7,206 bases of DNA, taken from positions 1-7,206 of the forward strand of contig CAYOFG010000067.1 of assembly GCA_964403285.1 (NCBI GenBank). Direction: 5' to 3'. The translations under genes were made by a program, and so were the position numbers. This document shows, in pieces, positions 1 to 6,505 of the stretch (position 1 is the first letter of the stretch; each line of letters begins with the position of its first letter). This DNA is from WVXT01 sp964403285. GTDB taxonomy: Bacteria; UBA6262; WVXT01. The notes under the pieces are model-generated. The model searched no databases, was not told where the DNA came from, and saw only the letters and a list, made by a program, of their open reading frames with translations.

Positions 1-2579
1 CTTTCTCCAGTATAAAGATCTACTTCTGCTTCCAGAGAACTCCCGATAATCTTCTCTCTTCGGGCGATCTCCAGTGCCTTCACCACACTTTTCCGGAGGA
101 GCAAAATCTTCTCCCACTTTTTTGCCAGTCCTCCGTTCCAATATTTTTTCTCCACCCGGGGAAGGTTGGTCAAAAAGACGCTTGGCTCGTCAACCTCTGG
201 CATCATCTGCCAGGCTTCTTCCGCAGTATGGGAGAGAATTGGTGCAGTGAGCCTAATCAGACTCGCTGCCAGTTCATAAAGAACTGTCTGAGCTGACCTT
301 CGGGGAAGGGAATCCCTGCCAAAAGTATACAATCTATCCTTAAGCACGTCTAAATAGAACGAGGAGAGCTCTCTGGTGCAGAAATCGTGGATAGTTCTAT
401 AAACTCGATGTAATTCGAAAGATTCATAATCGTCAGCCACCTGGGAAATCAATTCCTGCAATTTATGCAGCACCCATTGATCGATTTCCGACATCTGTCT
501 GTAATTTACTTTTTTCGAAATATTGAAATCACTCAGGTTTCCCAAAAGGAAACGGAAAGTGTTTCTGATGCGTCGATAACCATCGACAAGGTGACCCAGA
601 ATTTTTGAAGAAATGCGCATATCTTCGCGGTAGTCTTCCGAGGCAACCCATAGCCGCAAAATCTCAGCGCCATACTTTTCGATAATTTCCTGGGGGGCAA
701 TTACATTACCTATCGATTTGGACATTTTTCTGCCTTCACCATCAACAACAAACCCGTGAGTTAAAACACCCTTGTAGGGAGCTGTCTTTTCCAGAGCAAC
801 AGCAGTAATTAACGAGGTCTGAAACCAACCTCTGTGCTGGTCTGAGCCCTCGAGGTACAAGTCTGCAGGCCAGGATAGGTTTTCTCGCTCTCTCAGAACA
901 GCTTCGTGACTGACTCCGGAATCGAACCAGACATCCATAATATCTTTCTCTTTAACAAATTCTCTTTTCTTGCATTTAGGGCATTGTATATTTCCTGGCA
1001 GAATCTCTTCTTCCTTTTTTATATACCAGGCATCGCTCCCTTCCCTGAGAACCAAATCCCGAACAGCACCTATGCTCTCTTCAGACATTAGCGGTTCCCC
1101 ACAATTTTTACAATAGAAAATAGGAAGGGGAACTCCCCAATACCTCTGGCGGGAAAGACACCAATCTGGTCTTGTTTCCACCATACTGGAGATTCTATTT
1201 TTGCCGATTTTGGGAATCCATTCCACTTTTCTTATTGCTTTTAGCATCCTTTCCCTGAGCTTATTTTTGTCCACATCCAGGAACCACTGTGCTGTAGCCC
1301 GGAAAATAATCGGCTTCTTGCAGCGCCAACAATGGGGATACGTATGGACAATCTCTTCCGCAAGGAGAAGGTGAGAGGAATTTTGCATTTTTTCTATAAT
1401 TAGCTTGTTAGAAGAAAAAACATCTACCCCGGAAAATAGCGGAACTTCTTCAGTAAATTTCCCCTTAACATCTACAGGAGCTAAAACGGGAAGTCCGTAT
1501 TTCAACCCAATCCGGTAATCTTCCTGCCCGTGTCCGGGAGCAATGTGGACTATCCCCGTTCCTTCTTCCAGAGTCACGAAATCGGCTAAGATGCCGAGAG
1601 AATCCCGCTCCATAAAAGGATGAGAACAGACAATTCCTTCTAAATCTTTGCCCGGGGAAACCTGCAAGATGTTATAATTTTTGATGCCAAATTTTTCCAT
1701 CAGATTCGATACTAATTCTTTAGCCACAATTATTATCTCTTCTCTCAAAGAAGAATTTGAAGGAGAAACCTTTACCCAGGCATATTCGTATTGTGGATGA
1801 AAGGCGAGAGCTACATTAGCGGGCAAAGTCCAGGGAGTCGTTGTCCAGATGAGAACGGAAGTAGGAGTAGCAGACTTCAGTCTGCGTTTGACAGGAAGTT
1901 CAAATTCAGTTTCCTTATCTTTTCCCAATATCTTGACCAGGAATTTCACGTAAACAGAATGGGAAGCGTGATTGGAATATTCCACTTCGGCCTCCGCCAG
2001 AGCTGTCTCGCAATTTGCACACCAATAGACTGGCTTTTTTCCTCTGTAAATATAGCCCTGCCCGACAAGACGCTTGAATATCTCAATGATTTTTGCCTCA
2101 TAATCGTAGGACATTGTGAAATAGGGACTTTCCCAATAACCAAAAATTCCCAATCGCTTGAACTCTTCTTTCTGAATGGAAGCAAACTCTTGCGCATAAG
2201 CGCGTGCTTTCCTGCGAAATTCGACCCTGTCTATCTCCTCTTTCCTGATACCCAGACTCTTCAACAGCTGGTATTCAATAGGCAATCCATGGCAATCCCA
2301 TCCAGGAACGAAGGGAACGTTGCATCCTTCCATCAGTTTGAACTTAACGACTATATCCTTAAGAATTTTATTCAAGGCATGGCCCATATGGATGTTTCCA
2401 TTAGCATAAGGTGGACCGTCGTGGAGAATATACCTGGTACCATTCTTATTCTTCTCCTGGATAGCTTCGTATAATTTCATTTCTTCCCAAGTTTTCTGTA
2501 TTTGGGGTTCCCGTTTTGGCAAATCGGCTTTCATTTGAAACTGGGTAAGGGGAAGGTTTATCGTCTTATTATATTCCAT
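1..2579 (-). CDS. ileS: Isoleucyl-tRNA synthetase, 3' end cut by the window
   Basis: This class I cytoplasmic enzyme activates isoleucine with ATP, charges tRNA-Ile and edits mischarged valine. Reading from ATG at 2579 gives 859 uninterrupted codons. The N-terminus (INLPLTQF, then DLPKREP) matches the family start. The HIGH motif is HMGH at residues 64-67 within PPYANGNIHMGH, followed by PGWDCHGLPIE. The CP1 editing domain shows TTPWTLPANVA and GTGIVHIAPGHG. The block DVWFDSGVSH precedes the KMSKS loop, which is intact at residues 618-622. The anticodon-binding helical domain follows. Bacterial IleRS is usually about 930 residues, so roughly 70-90 are missing past base 1, including any C-terminal zinc-binding cysteines. 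An AGGAG SD at 2588-2592 lies 8 nt before the ATG, inside the last codons of mtnA, and the two genes are only 3 nt apart. This implies cotranscription and probably coupled translation. There is no room for a T-box leader directly upstream. Confidence 0.98.
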   Translation of the reverse strand, partial: MEYNKTINLPLTQFQMKADLPKREPQIQKTWEEMKLYEAIQEKNKNGTRYILHDGPPYANGNIHMGHALNKILKDIVVKFKLMEGCNVPFVPGWDCHGLPIEYQLLKSLGIRKEEIDRVEFRRKARAYAQEFASIQKEEFKRLGIFGYWESPYFTMSYDYEAKIIEIFKRLVGQGYIYRGKKPVYWCANCETALAEAEVEYSNHASHSVYVKFLVKILGKDKETEFELPVKRRLKSATPTSVLIWTTTPWTLPANVALAFHPQYEYAWVKVSPSNSSLREEIIIVAKELVSNLMEKFGIKNYNILQVSPGKDLEGIVCSHPFMERDSLGILADFVTLEEGTGIVHIAPGHGQEDYRIGLKYGLPVLAPVDVKGKFTEEVPLFSGVDVFSSNKLIIEKMQNSSHLLLAEEIVHTYPHCWRCKKPIIFRATAQWFLDVDKNKLRERMLKAIRKVEWIPKIGKNRISSMVETRPDWCLSRQRYWGVPLPIFYCKNCGEPLMSEESIGAVRDLVLREGSDAWYIKKEEEILPGNIQCPKCKKREFVKEKDIMDVWFDSGVSHEAVLRERENLSWPADLYLEGSDQHRGWFQTSLITAVALEKTAPYKGVLTHGFVVDGEGRKMSKSIGNVIAPQEIIEKYGAEILRLWVASEDYREDMRISSKILGHLVDGYRRIRNTFRFLLGNLSDFNISKKVNYRQMSEIDQWVLHKLQELISQVADDYESFELHRVYRTIHDFCTRELSSFYLDVLKDRLYTFGRDSLPRRSAQTVLYELAASLIRLTAPILSHTAEEAWQMMPEVDEPSVFLTNLPRVEKKYWNGGLAKKWEKILLLRKSVVKALEIARREKIIGSSLEAEVDLYTGE

Positions 2580-2582
2580 TTT

Positions 2583-3626
2583 TCAATCTCCTGAACTGAA
2601 AAGTGAGACCATCTTTTTCCTATTGGGATGCCTGATAATGCCCTTCTCGGTTATGATAGCGTTCACCAACCTATGAGGCGTAAGGTCGAAAGCAGGATTG
2701 ACAACAGCCGTATTCCTGGGAGCAATTCTTTTTCCTTGTAATTCCAGAACTTCTCTGGCATCCCTCTCTTCAATCACCACATCCTCACCCTTACGAGTCT
2801 TCATATCAATAGTAGAGGAAGGAGCGGCAACATAGAAAGGAACACGGTGATGCTTTGCTAAAACAGCCAGAGTATAGGTGCCGATCTTGTTAACCACATC
2901 GCCATTTGCAACAATACGGTCGGCGCCCACAATCACGCAATCCACAACGCCCTTCTGCATAAGATGCCCGGCCATATTGTCGGTAACTAAAACAGCCGGA
3001 ATCTTATCGTGAACAAGCTCCCAGGTAGTGAGGCGAGCTCCCTGTAGTGCGGGCCGTGTTTCGCCGACAAAAACTTTCTTTATCTTTCCCTTGCTGTGAG
3101 CCTCTCTAATCACCCCCAGGGCTGTTCCATAACCTCCTGTAGCCAGGGAACCTGCATTGCAATGGGTAAGAACATTGGCCGGCTTATTAATTAACCTCAG
3201 TCCATTTTTACCAATTCGCTTGTTTAATCGAATGTCCTCTTTCAGTATGTTTATGGCTTCTTTTTCAAGAATACGTTTGATTTCTTCCAAAGATTTTTTA
3301 TGATTCTTTCTGGCTAAGCCGAGGAGCCTTGCGATTGCCCAGAAGAGATTTGCTCCGGTTGGTCGAGTACGTAGAAATCGATTTGCTATAGCTTCTAACT
3401 TTTTGAAGAATCCATCCTTCGTTCTATCCTTTATATTTCTTGCTCCCAGAGCCAACCCCATAGCAGAAGCGATACCAATCGCGGGAGCGCCGCGGATAGA
3501 CATCTTTTCGATACAAAGGGCAACTTTCTGGTAGTTCTTACACTCAACTACTTCTTCTTTATGAGGCAATTTCCTCTGGTCTAAGATATAGACTTTGCTT
3601 TTTTTCCACCAGATTGTCTTAATCAT
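2583..3626 (-). CDS. mtnA: S-methyl-5-thioribose-1-phosphate isomerase
   Basis: The enzyme converts 5-methylthioribose-1-phosphate to 5-methylthioribulose-1-phosphate in salvage of methylthioadenosine, the by-product of polyamine and SAM metabolism. It belongs to the eIF2B-alpha/beta/delta-like fold. The 347-residue length is normal for the family. Visible motifs are LDQRKLP near the start, RGAPAIG (45-51), THCNAGSLAT (154-163) with the expected catalytic cysteine C156, ETRPALQGARLT (189-200), TDNMAGHLM (215-223) and VGADRIVANGDVVNKIGTY (233-251) with the expected acid D236. NPAFDLTPHRLV lies near the C-terminus. The related archaeal ribose-1,5-bisphosphate isomerase is less likely, because the whole pattern, including the N-terminal LDQ block, is MtnA-like. 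The start is 3 nt after the yggT-like stop and has only a poor SD, so it may rely on translational coupling. No other mtn gene is visible, but a pgeF-family gene lies upstream in the same cluster. Confidence 0.94.
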   Translation of the reverse strand: MIKTIWWKKSKVYILDQRKLPHKEEVVECKNYQKVALCIEKMSIRGAPAIGIASAMGLALGARNIKDRTKDGFFKKLEAIANRFLRTRPTGANLFWAIARLLGLARKNHKKSLEEIKRILEKEAINILKEDIRLNKRIGKNGLRLINKPANVLTHCNAGSLATGGYGTALGVIREAHSKGKIKKVFVGETRPALQGARLTTWELVHDKIPAVLVTDNMAGHLMQKGVVDCVIVGADRIVANGDVVNKIGTYTLAVLAKHHRVPFYVAAPSSTIDMKTRKGEDVVIEERDAREVLELQGKRIAPRNTAVVNPAFDLTPHRLVNAIITEKGIIRHPNRKKMVSLFSSGD

Positions 3627-3629
3627 CTC

Positions 3630-3899
3630 TTATTTTATTACAAAAGAACCCACCAGCCAAAAGAGTAGGACAAATATCACCAGAAGGGTAATGGAGAGAG
3701 TAGATTCTTCCTCAATGGAAACAAACTTGCGCGCTTGATTGAAAATGGTTTCTGAAAAGTCTTTAATGATTGGGCCCAAAAAAATTGTGCCTAAATCTCT
3801 GCCTTGCCTGGTCAGAATGAACCTTGCCAAAACCACAACAAACAGGATAATAAGAAAACTATTTATCAAATAACCAAGGATATTTATTAGAAATAGCAT
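3630..3899 (-). CDS. Small two-helix membrane protein, YggT (YlmG)-like
   Basis: The protein has 89 residues. It has a hydrophobic helix at about residues 3-27, a short amphipathic loop (about 28-66: ARFILTRQGRDLG, then GPIIKDFSETIF, then QARKFVSIEEE), and a second hydrophobic helix at about 68-88. YggT/YlmG proteins are inner-membrane proteins of this size and two-helix layout, and many are encoded next to yggS and proC, as here. The loop is divergent: the family's usual TDP-x-(I/L)-x-P-(I/L)-R and D-(I/L)-S-P segments are not recognisable. The assignment therefore rests on size, topology and position. The molecular role of the family is unclear; links to division, chromosome or membrane organisation have been proposed. 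A GAGGGG SD lies just 2 nt before the ATG, which is closer than usual. The mtnA start follows 3 nt after the stop. Confidence 0.7.
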   Translation of the reverse strand: MLFLINILGYLINSFLIILFVVVLARFILTRQGRDLGTIFLGPIIKDFSETIFNQARKFVSIEEESTLSITLLVIFVLLFWLVGSFVIK

Positions 3900-3942
3900 A
3901 TCCCCTCTTTATTCGTTCCGATTCATCGGGACAGTTACGTCC

Positions 3943-4782
3943 TTAACCTGTGCTTAGCTCTTTTGACCTTATGGCAGCCTCTTTTACGGCAGCAATCAAA
4001 ATTTTCTGGAATCCTTTCTCCTCAAGATACTTCAATGCAGCTTCAGTTGTTCCGCCAGGCGATGTCACTTTCGCCCTCAAGACCTGAGGACTTTCTCCTG
4101 TCTCCATAACCATCTTCACCGCACCCAGGACTGTCTGCTCAACCAATTTCCTCGCGTCATCCTCTTGTAACCCCATTTCCATCCCCGCCTCAATTAGCGA
4201 CTCAATGATATAGAATATATATGCTGGGCCACTACCCGAGAGGGCAGTTACCGCATCGAGCATCTCTTCAGGAACTTTAACCACAATTCCTACTCTCAGC
4301 ATCATCTGTTCTGCAATAGCTTCTTCCTCTTCGCCTGCATATTTACCCGGTGAGAGACCTGAGGCACCTGTTTTTACCAGGGCAGGAGTATTGGGCATTA
4401 CTCTAACTACCGGAACTTGCCTGCCAAGAACTTTCTCTATGAACCCCGTAGTAATCCCTGCAGCGATGGAGATAATCAGTTTATCTTCTGTTACAACATC
4501 CTTAATTTCAGAAAGGACCTTCTCCATTACCTGGGGCTTTACAGCCAAAACAATAATATCGCTTTTCTCCACTGCTTCCCTGTTGTTCTCGGTGGTAGAG
4601 ACTCCTTCTTTTTCTTTGATATACTCAAGTTGCTTAGGTCTTATATCAGTAACCAGAACCTTATCTTTACTAATCAGTCCGCTCCCCAGAGTTCCCGAGA
4701 TCAATGCGCTACCCATATTTCCACAGCCAATGAAGGCTACCTTTTTCTCTCTCCATAAATTTTTTTTATTTTCAGGCACCAT
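3943..4782 (-). CDS. proC: Pyrroline-5-carboxylate reductase
   Basis: This cytosolic enzyme reduces 1-pyrroline-5-carboxylate to L-proline with NAD(P)H, the last step of proline synthesis. From ATG at 4782 the product has 279 residues, close to the usual 265-275. It shows the Rossmann motif FIGCGNMGSALISG (17-30), VLAVKPQVM (78-86), RVMPNTPALV (127-136), ALSGSGPAYIF (180-190) and the C-terminal signature VTSPGGTTEAAL (239-250) in the dimerising helical domain. The start is uncertain. The frame stays open to a TTG at 4950 overlapping yggS, with other ATGs at 4926, 4911 (preceded by GGGGAAG) and 4887. I prefer 4782 because known ProC proteins begin shortly before the first beta strand and the upstream residues look like low-complexity basic sequence. 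However, an AAAGGAGG at 4798-4805 lies 15 nt from this ATG, longer than the usual spacing. A start at 4911 would add 43 Arg/Lys-rich residues. Confidence 0.95.
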   Translation of the reverse strand: MVPENKKNLWREKKVAFIGCGNMGSALISGTLGSGLISKDKVLVTDIRPKQLEYIKEKEGVSTTENNREAVEKSDIIVLAVKPQVMEKVLSEIKDVVTEDKLIISIAAGITTGFIEKVLGRQVPVVRVMPNTPALVKTGASGLSPGKYAGEEEEAIAEQMMLRVGIVVKVPEEMLDAVTALSGSGPAYIFYIIESLIEAGMEMGLQEDDARKLVEQTVLGAVKMVMETGESPQVLRAKVTSPGGTTEAALKYLEEKGFQKILIAAVKEAAIRSKELSTG

Positions 4783-4939
4783 AGCGGATAAATCTTTCCT
4801 CCTTTTTCCTTTACGACATTCAACAAAGGGGGGCCTTCCTCCACCGGCACGGCGTCTCTCTCCTCCTTTTCTTTTCTCTTTTTTCATCCAGTTTTCATCA
4901 TTTCGTTCCATAACTTCCCCGCTCATATCATCTCTATCT
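4783..4939 (-). other. Purine-rich yggS-proC spacer, open in the proC frame
   Basis: On the coding strand this stretch is strongly purine-rich and carries two consensus SD-like sites, AAAGGAGG at 4862-4869 and at 4798-4805. Read in the proC frame it has no stop and encodes a basic segment containing KGGERRRAGGGRPPF and CRKGKRRK. It may be a 5' leader, an N-terminal extension of ProC, or remnant coding sequence. A second frame gives a 37-codon ORF from GTG at 4850, 10 nt after the GGAGGA at 4861-4866, to TAG at 4737-4739, running into proC. I recognise no homologue for it and do not call it a gene. No promoter or terminator is evident here. Confidence 0.5.
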
Positions 4940-5620
4940 TTATGGCCCAAAGATTGCTCTTCCTATACGCACCATATTTGAGCCTTCCTCAATAGCCACT
5001 TCAAAGTCATTACTCATACCCATGGATAGGTATACCATTTCCACATTTTCTATATTCTTAGCTTTTGCTTCTTCCAAGAGTTCTTTTAGTTTCCTAAAGT
5101 AGGGTCTAGAATCTTCTGGATTTTCACCAAGGGGTGCCATAGCCATCAGTCCTTCAATCTTTACGTTGGGAAGGACGCTAACTTCTTTGAGAAAAGTAAT
5201 TACCTCTTCAGGGTTTAATCCATACTTCGATTCTTCACCCGATATATTCACTTCAATCAATATTTTCTGTATCTTGCCAGTTTTTCTGGCCTGCTTGTCA
5301 ATTTCTTTCGCCAATTTAGCGTTGTCCACAGAATGAATTAAATCAAAGATCTTAACCGCATCCTTTGCCTTGTTCCTCTGTAAGTGTCCCACCAGATGCC
5401 AGACAACTTTACTCTTCACTTTTCTGTATTTTTCTTTTGCTTCCTGAACCCGGCTCTCCCCAATAATATTTACTCCCGCAACTATTGCTTTTTCCACCCT
5501 GTCCGCTTCTACTGTTTTAGTTACTGCCACCAGAGTCATCTCACGAGGGTTACGACCTACCAATTCTGATTTCTTTCCGATTTTTTCTGTAATTCTTTCT
5601 AAATTTTCCTTTATTGACAT
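4940..5620 (-). CDS. yggS: YggS/YlmE-family pyridoxal-phosphate homeostasis protein
   Basis: YggS (PLPBP, PROSC) is a cytosolic single-domain TIM-barrel protein that binds PLP without known catalysis and keeps B6 vitamers and some amino-acid pools in balance. The product has 226 residues, normal for the family. The PLP-binding lysine is K35 in LVAVTK. Further motifs are GESRVQEA (54-61), WHLVGHLQRNK (74-84), HSVDNAKLA, EVNISGEESKYGL, GLMAMAPLGE, LSMGMSNDFEVAIEEGSNMVRIG and the terminal GRAIFG. The GES replaces the usual GEN. The ATG is 16 nt after the PilZ stop with only a weak SD, so coupling to upstream translation is plausible. Position between pgeF and proC/yggT fits the common genomic setting of the family. 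Confidence 0.96.
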   Translation of the reverse strand: MSIKENLERITEKIGKKSELVGRNPREMTLVAVTKTVEADRVEKAIVAGVNIIGESRVQEAKEKYRKVKSKVVWHLVGHLQRNKAKDAVKIFDLIHSVDNAKLAKEIDKQARKTGKIQKILIEVNISGEESKYGLNPEEVITFLKEVSVLPNVKIEGLMAMAPLGENPEDSRPYFRKLKELLEEAKAKNIENVEMVYLSMGMSNDFEVAIEEGSNMVRIGRAIFGP

Positions 5621-5636
5621 ATCTTATTTATGACTA

Positions 5637-6212
5637 TTAAGGTTCGATATCTTTCTTTTTAAACGGAAGAAGTAATTGTACAACTGAATTTATTAATTTT
5701 CGAAAAAAGCGCCTCATCAGAGCCTGTCTACGATCAAAAGATCTCCTTTTTCTTACCCGCCGGCGATTGGAAGCATAGTCAGGTATGGCCGTAGTTCTCC
5801 GTTCACCCTTTCTTCTTTCTATTCTTCTCCGTTCAGGCACTGCTTCCCCAAGATTGTTTTTTGCTTTTGTAAATTCTCTTAATATTCTCTTATATTCTTT
5901 CTTTAAACCTGAAAATTGCACTCCACAATTGAATTTCTTATCTCTCGGCAGGAAATAGTTCCACAAGACTGTGGCATCTGTCTCCAAGCGGGGAAGAGGA
6001 AATGCTAAATCAAGAGTTAATGAAATCCTCGAGGAAACTGGTAAAGAATTCTTTAGAAGGAGAGAAGCCCCCCGGGAACTTAAATCGGCTGTCTCTGCAG
6101 AGAAACTCGTCGGAACACTACTGGGTAAATCTTTAACTCTTACTTTAACAGGAATCCCTGCTAAAACTCTTATTGCTACCCTTCTGTCTGTTGCAGTCGA
6201 AATTCTTTTCAT
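5637..6212 (-). CDS. PilZ-domain protein with arginine-rich C-terminal tail
   Basis: The protein has 191 residues. An N-terminal PilZ domain spans about residues 5-118. It carries the two cyclic-di-GMP contacts: RxxxR as R11-VAI-R15 in DRRVAIR, and (D/N)xSxxG as D43-LSSR-G48. GVQFSGLKKEYKRILREF (97-114) is the usual closing strand and helix. This suggests a c-di-GMP receptor. Residues about 127-172 are a highly basic tail with repeated RR-containing motifs (ERRRIERRKGERR, NRRRVRKRR, DRRQ, MRRFFRK). It is followed by a short hydrophobic stretch (LINSVVQLLLPF, 173-184) and a KKK end. The tail could contact nucleic acid or acidic membrane lipid, but this is inference. A GGAG at 6219-6222 lies 6 nt before the ATG, and the gene starts 20 bp after the HTH gene, so they look cotranscribed. 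No output domain is visible. Its target is unknown. Confidence 0.87.
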   Translation of the reverse strand: MKRISTATDRRVAIRVLAGIPVKVRVKDLPSSVPTSFSAETADLSSRGASLLLKNSLPVSSRISLTLDLAFPLPRLETDATVLWNYFLPRDKKFNCGVQFSGLKKEYKRILREFTKAKNNLGEAVPERRRIERRKGERRTTAIPDYASNRRRVRKRRSFDRRQALMRRFFRKLINSVVQLLLPFKKKDIEP

Positions 6213-6232
6213 TCTGTTCTCCGTTCCAGAAT

Positions 6233-6412
6233 TTAATGGTGCTCGCTATTCGATTTCTGCTTCACCCAGGTATCTATTTCTGACTTGCTGTAACGCCACT
6301 GTTTCCCAATCTTTAAGGCAGGAATCTTACCCTGGCGGGTCATTTTGTACACTGTAACTTTACTTAATCTAAGATAATCTGCCACCTCTTTTATAGTCAT
6401 TAGTTTCTGCAC
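6233..6412 (-). CDS. Small excisionase/MerR-type helix-turn-helix protein
   Basis: Hand translation from GTG at 6412 gives 59 residues. The core reads MTIKEVADYLRLSKVTVYKM (5-24), then RQGKIPALKIGKQWRY (26-41), then SEIDTWV (44-50). This is the classic excisionase-family HTH_17 layout: a winged HTH with a recognition helix at SKVTVYKM, a wing at IPALKIGKQWRY and a closing helix. Such proteins bind DNA as phage excisionases, or as small transcription factors and accessory proteins outside phages. No integrase or att site is visible, so a transcriptional role is more likely here. GTG at 6412 is chosen because GAGGAG at 6419-6424 lies 6 nt upstream; the in-frame ATG at 6400 is 18 nt from it. The gene follows a repeat-containing promoter region and precedes the PilZ gene by 20 bp. 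Confidence 0.88.
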   Translation of the reverse strand: MQKLMTIKEVADYLRLSKVTVYKMTRQGKIPALKIGKQWRYSKSEIDTWVKQKSNSEHH

Positions 6413-6418
6413 TATTTT

Positions 6419-6424
6419 CTCCTC
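6419..6424 (-). promoter_or_regulatory. Shine-Dalgarno site GAGGAG of the HTH gene
   Basis: The coding strand reads GAGGAG, 6 nt before the GTG at 6412. This site decides in favour of the GTG start over the in-frame ATG at 6400. Confidence 0.75.
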
Positions 6425-6430
6425 TTTTCT

Positions 6431-6490
6431 GTGATTTTTTATTATATCTCTTGATATATTCTGATTTTTCGTGATATCTAATGATATATT
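6431..6490. repeat. Two tandem 30-bp direct repeats with inverted repeats (putative operator)
   Basis: Unit 1 is 6431-6460 and unit 2 is 6461-6490. They abut exactly and match at 24 of 30 positions. Each contains TGATTTTT near its left end and an inverted repeat ATATC-N4-GATAT near its right end, at 6444-6457 and 6474-6487. The first has six-base arms, TATATC/GATATA. The dyad centres are 30 bp apart, close to three helical turns, so two bound dimers would lie on nearly the same DNA face. The array sits just upstream of the HTH gene, and its first unit contains the likely -10 box. This is the typical place for an operator, probably of the adjacent HTH protein, but the binding partner is inferred. 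Confidence 0.7.
6441..6446 (-). promoter_or_regulatory. Likely -10 box TATAAT for the HTH-PilZ genes
   Basis: The minus strand reads a perfect TATAAT here. A transcript would start near 6434, giving a leader of roughly 20 nt that holds the GAGGAG site. At the expected 17-nt spacing the -35 hexamer is AAAAAT, far from TTGACA. The promoter may therefore be weak, need an activator or use another sigma factor. The box overlaps the left arm of the first inverted repeat, so a protein bound there would block RNA polymerase. Confidence 0.5.
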
Positions 6491-6505
6491 TTGTGTAAAG
6501 AGAAG

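Noticed and set aside
906..1091. Plus-strand open frame of 61 codons
   Set aside because: It is antisense to the conserved ileS region containing DVWFDSGVSH.
1946..2197. Minus-strand open frame of 83 codons
   Set aside because: It is in another frame of ileS, across the region encoding the start of the editing domain; it is a shadow.
1791..2474. Plus-strand open frame of 227 codons
   Set aside because: It lies wholly inside ileS, on the opposite strand, over well-conserved IleRS motifs; the protein resembles no known family and has no SD or neighbour logic.
2580..2600. T-box riboswitch upstream of ileS
   Set aside because: Only 3 nt separate mtnA from ileS, so no leader RNA fits between them.
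4391..4981. Plus-strand open frames of 196 and 113 codons opposite proC
   Set aside because: Both are antisense to the strongly supported proC gene. Their Ser/Phe/Leu-rich products are what antisense of a Lys/Glu-rich gene gives.
5971..6357. Plus-strand open frame of 128 codons opposite the PilZ and HTH genes
   Set aside because: It is antisense to two minus-strand genes with clear domain motifs and has no recognisable domain.
6233..6505. Prophage excision module
   Set aside because: The HTH protein is excisionase-like, but there is no integrase, att-type repeat pair or phage gene in the window, and its neighbours are housekeeping genes.
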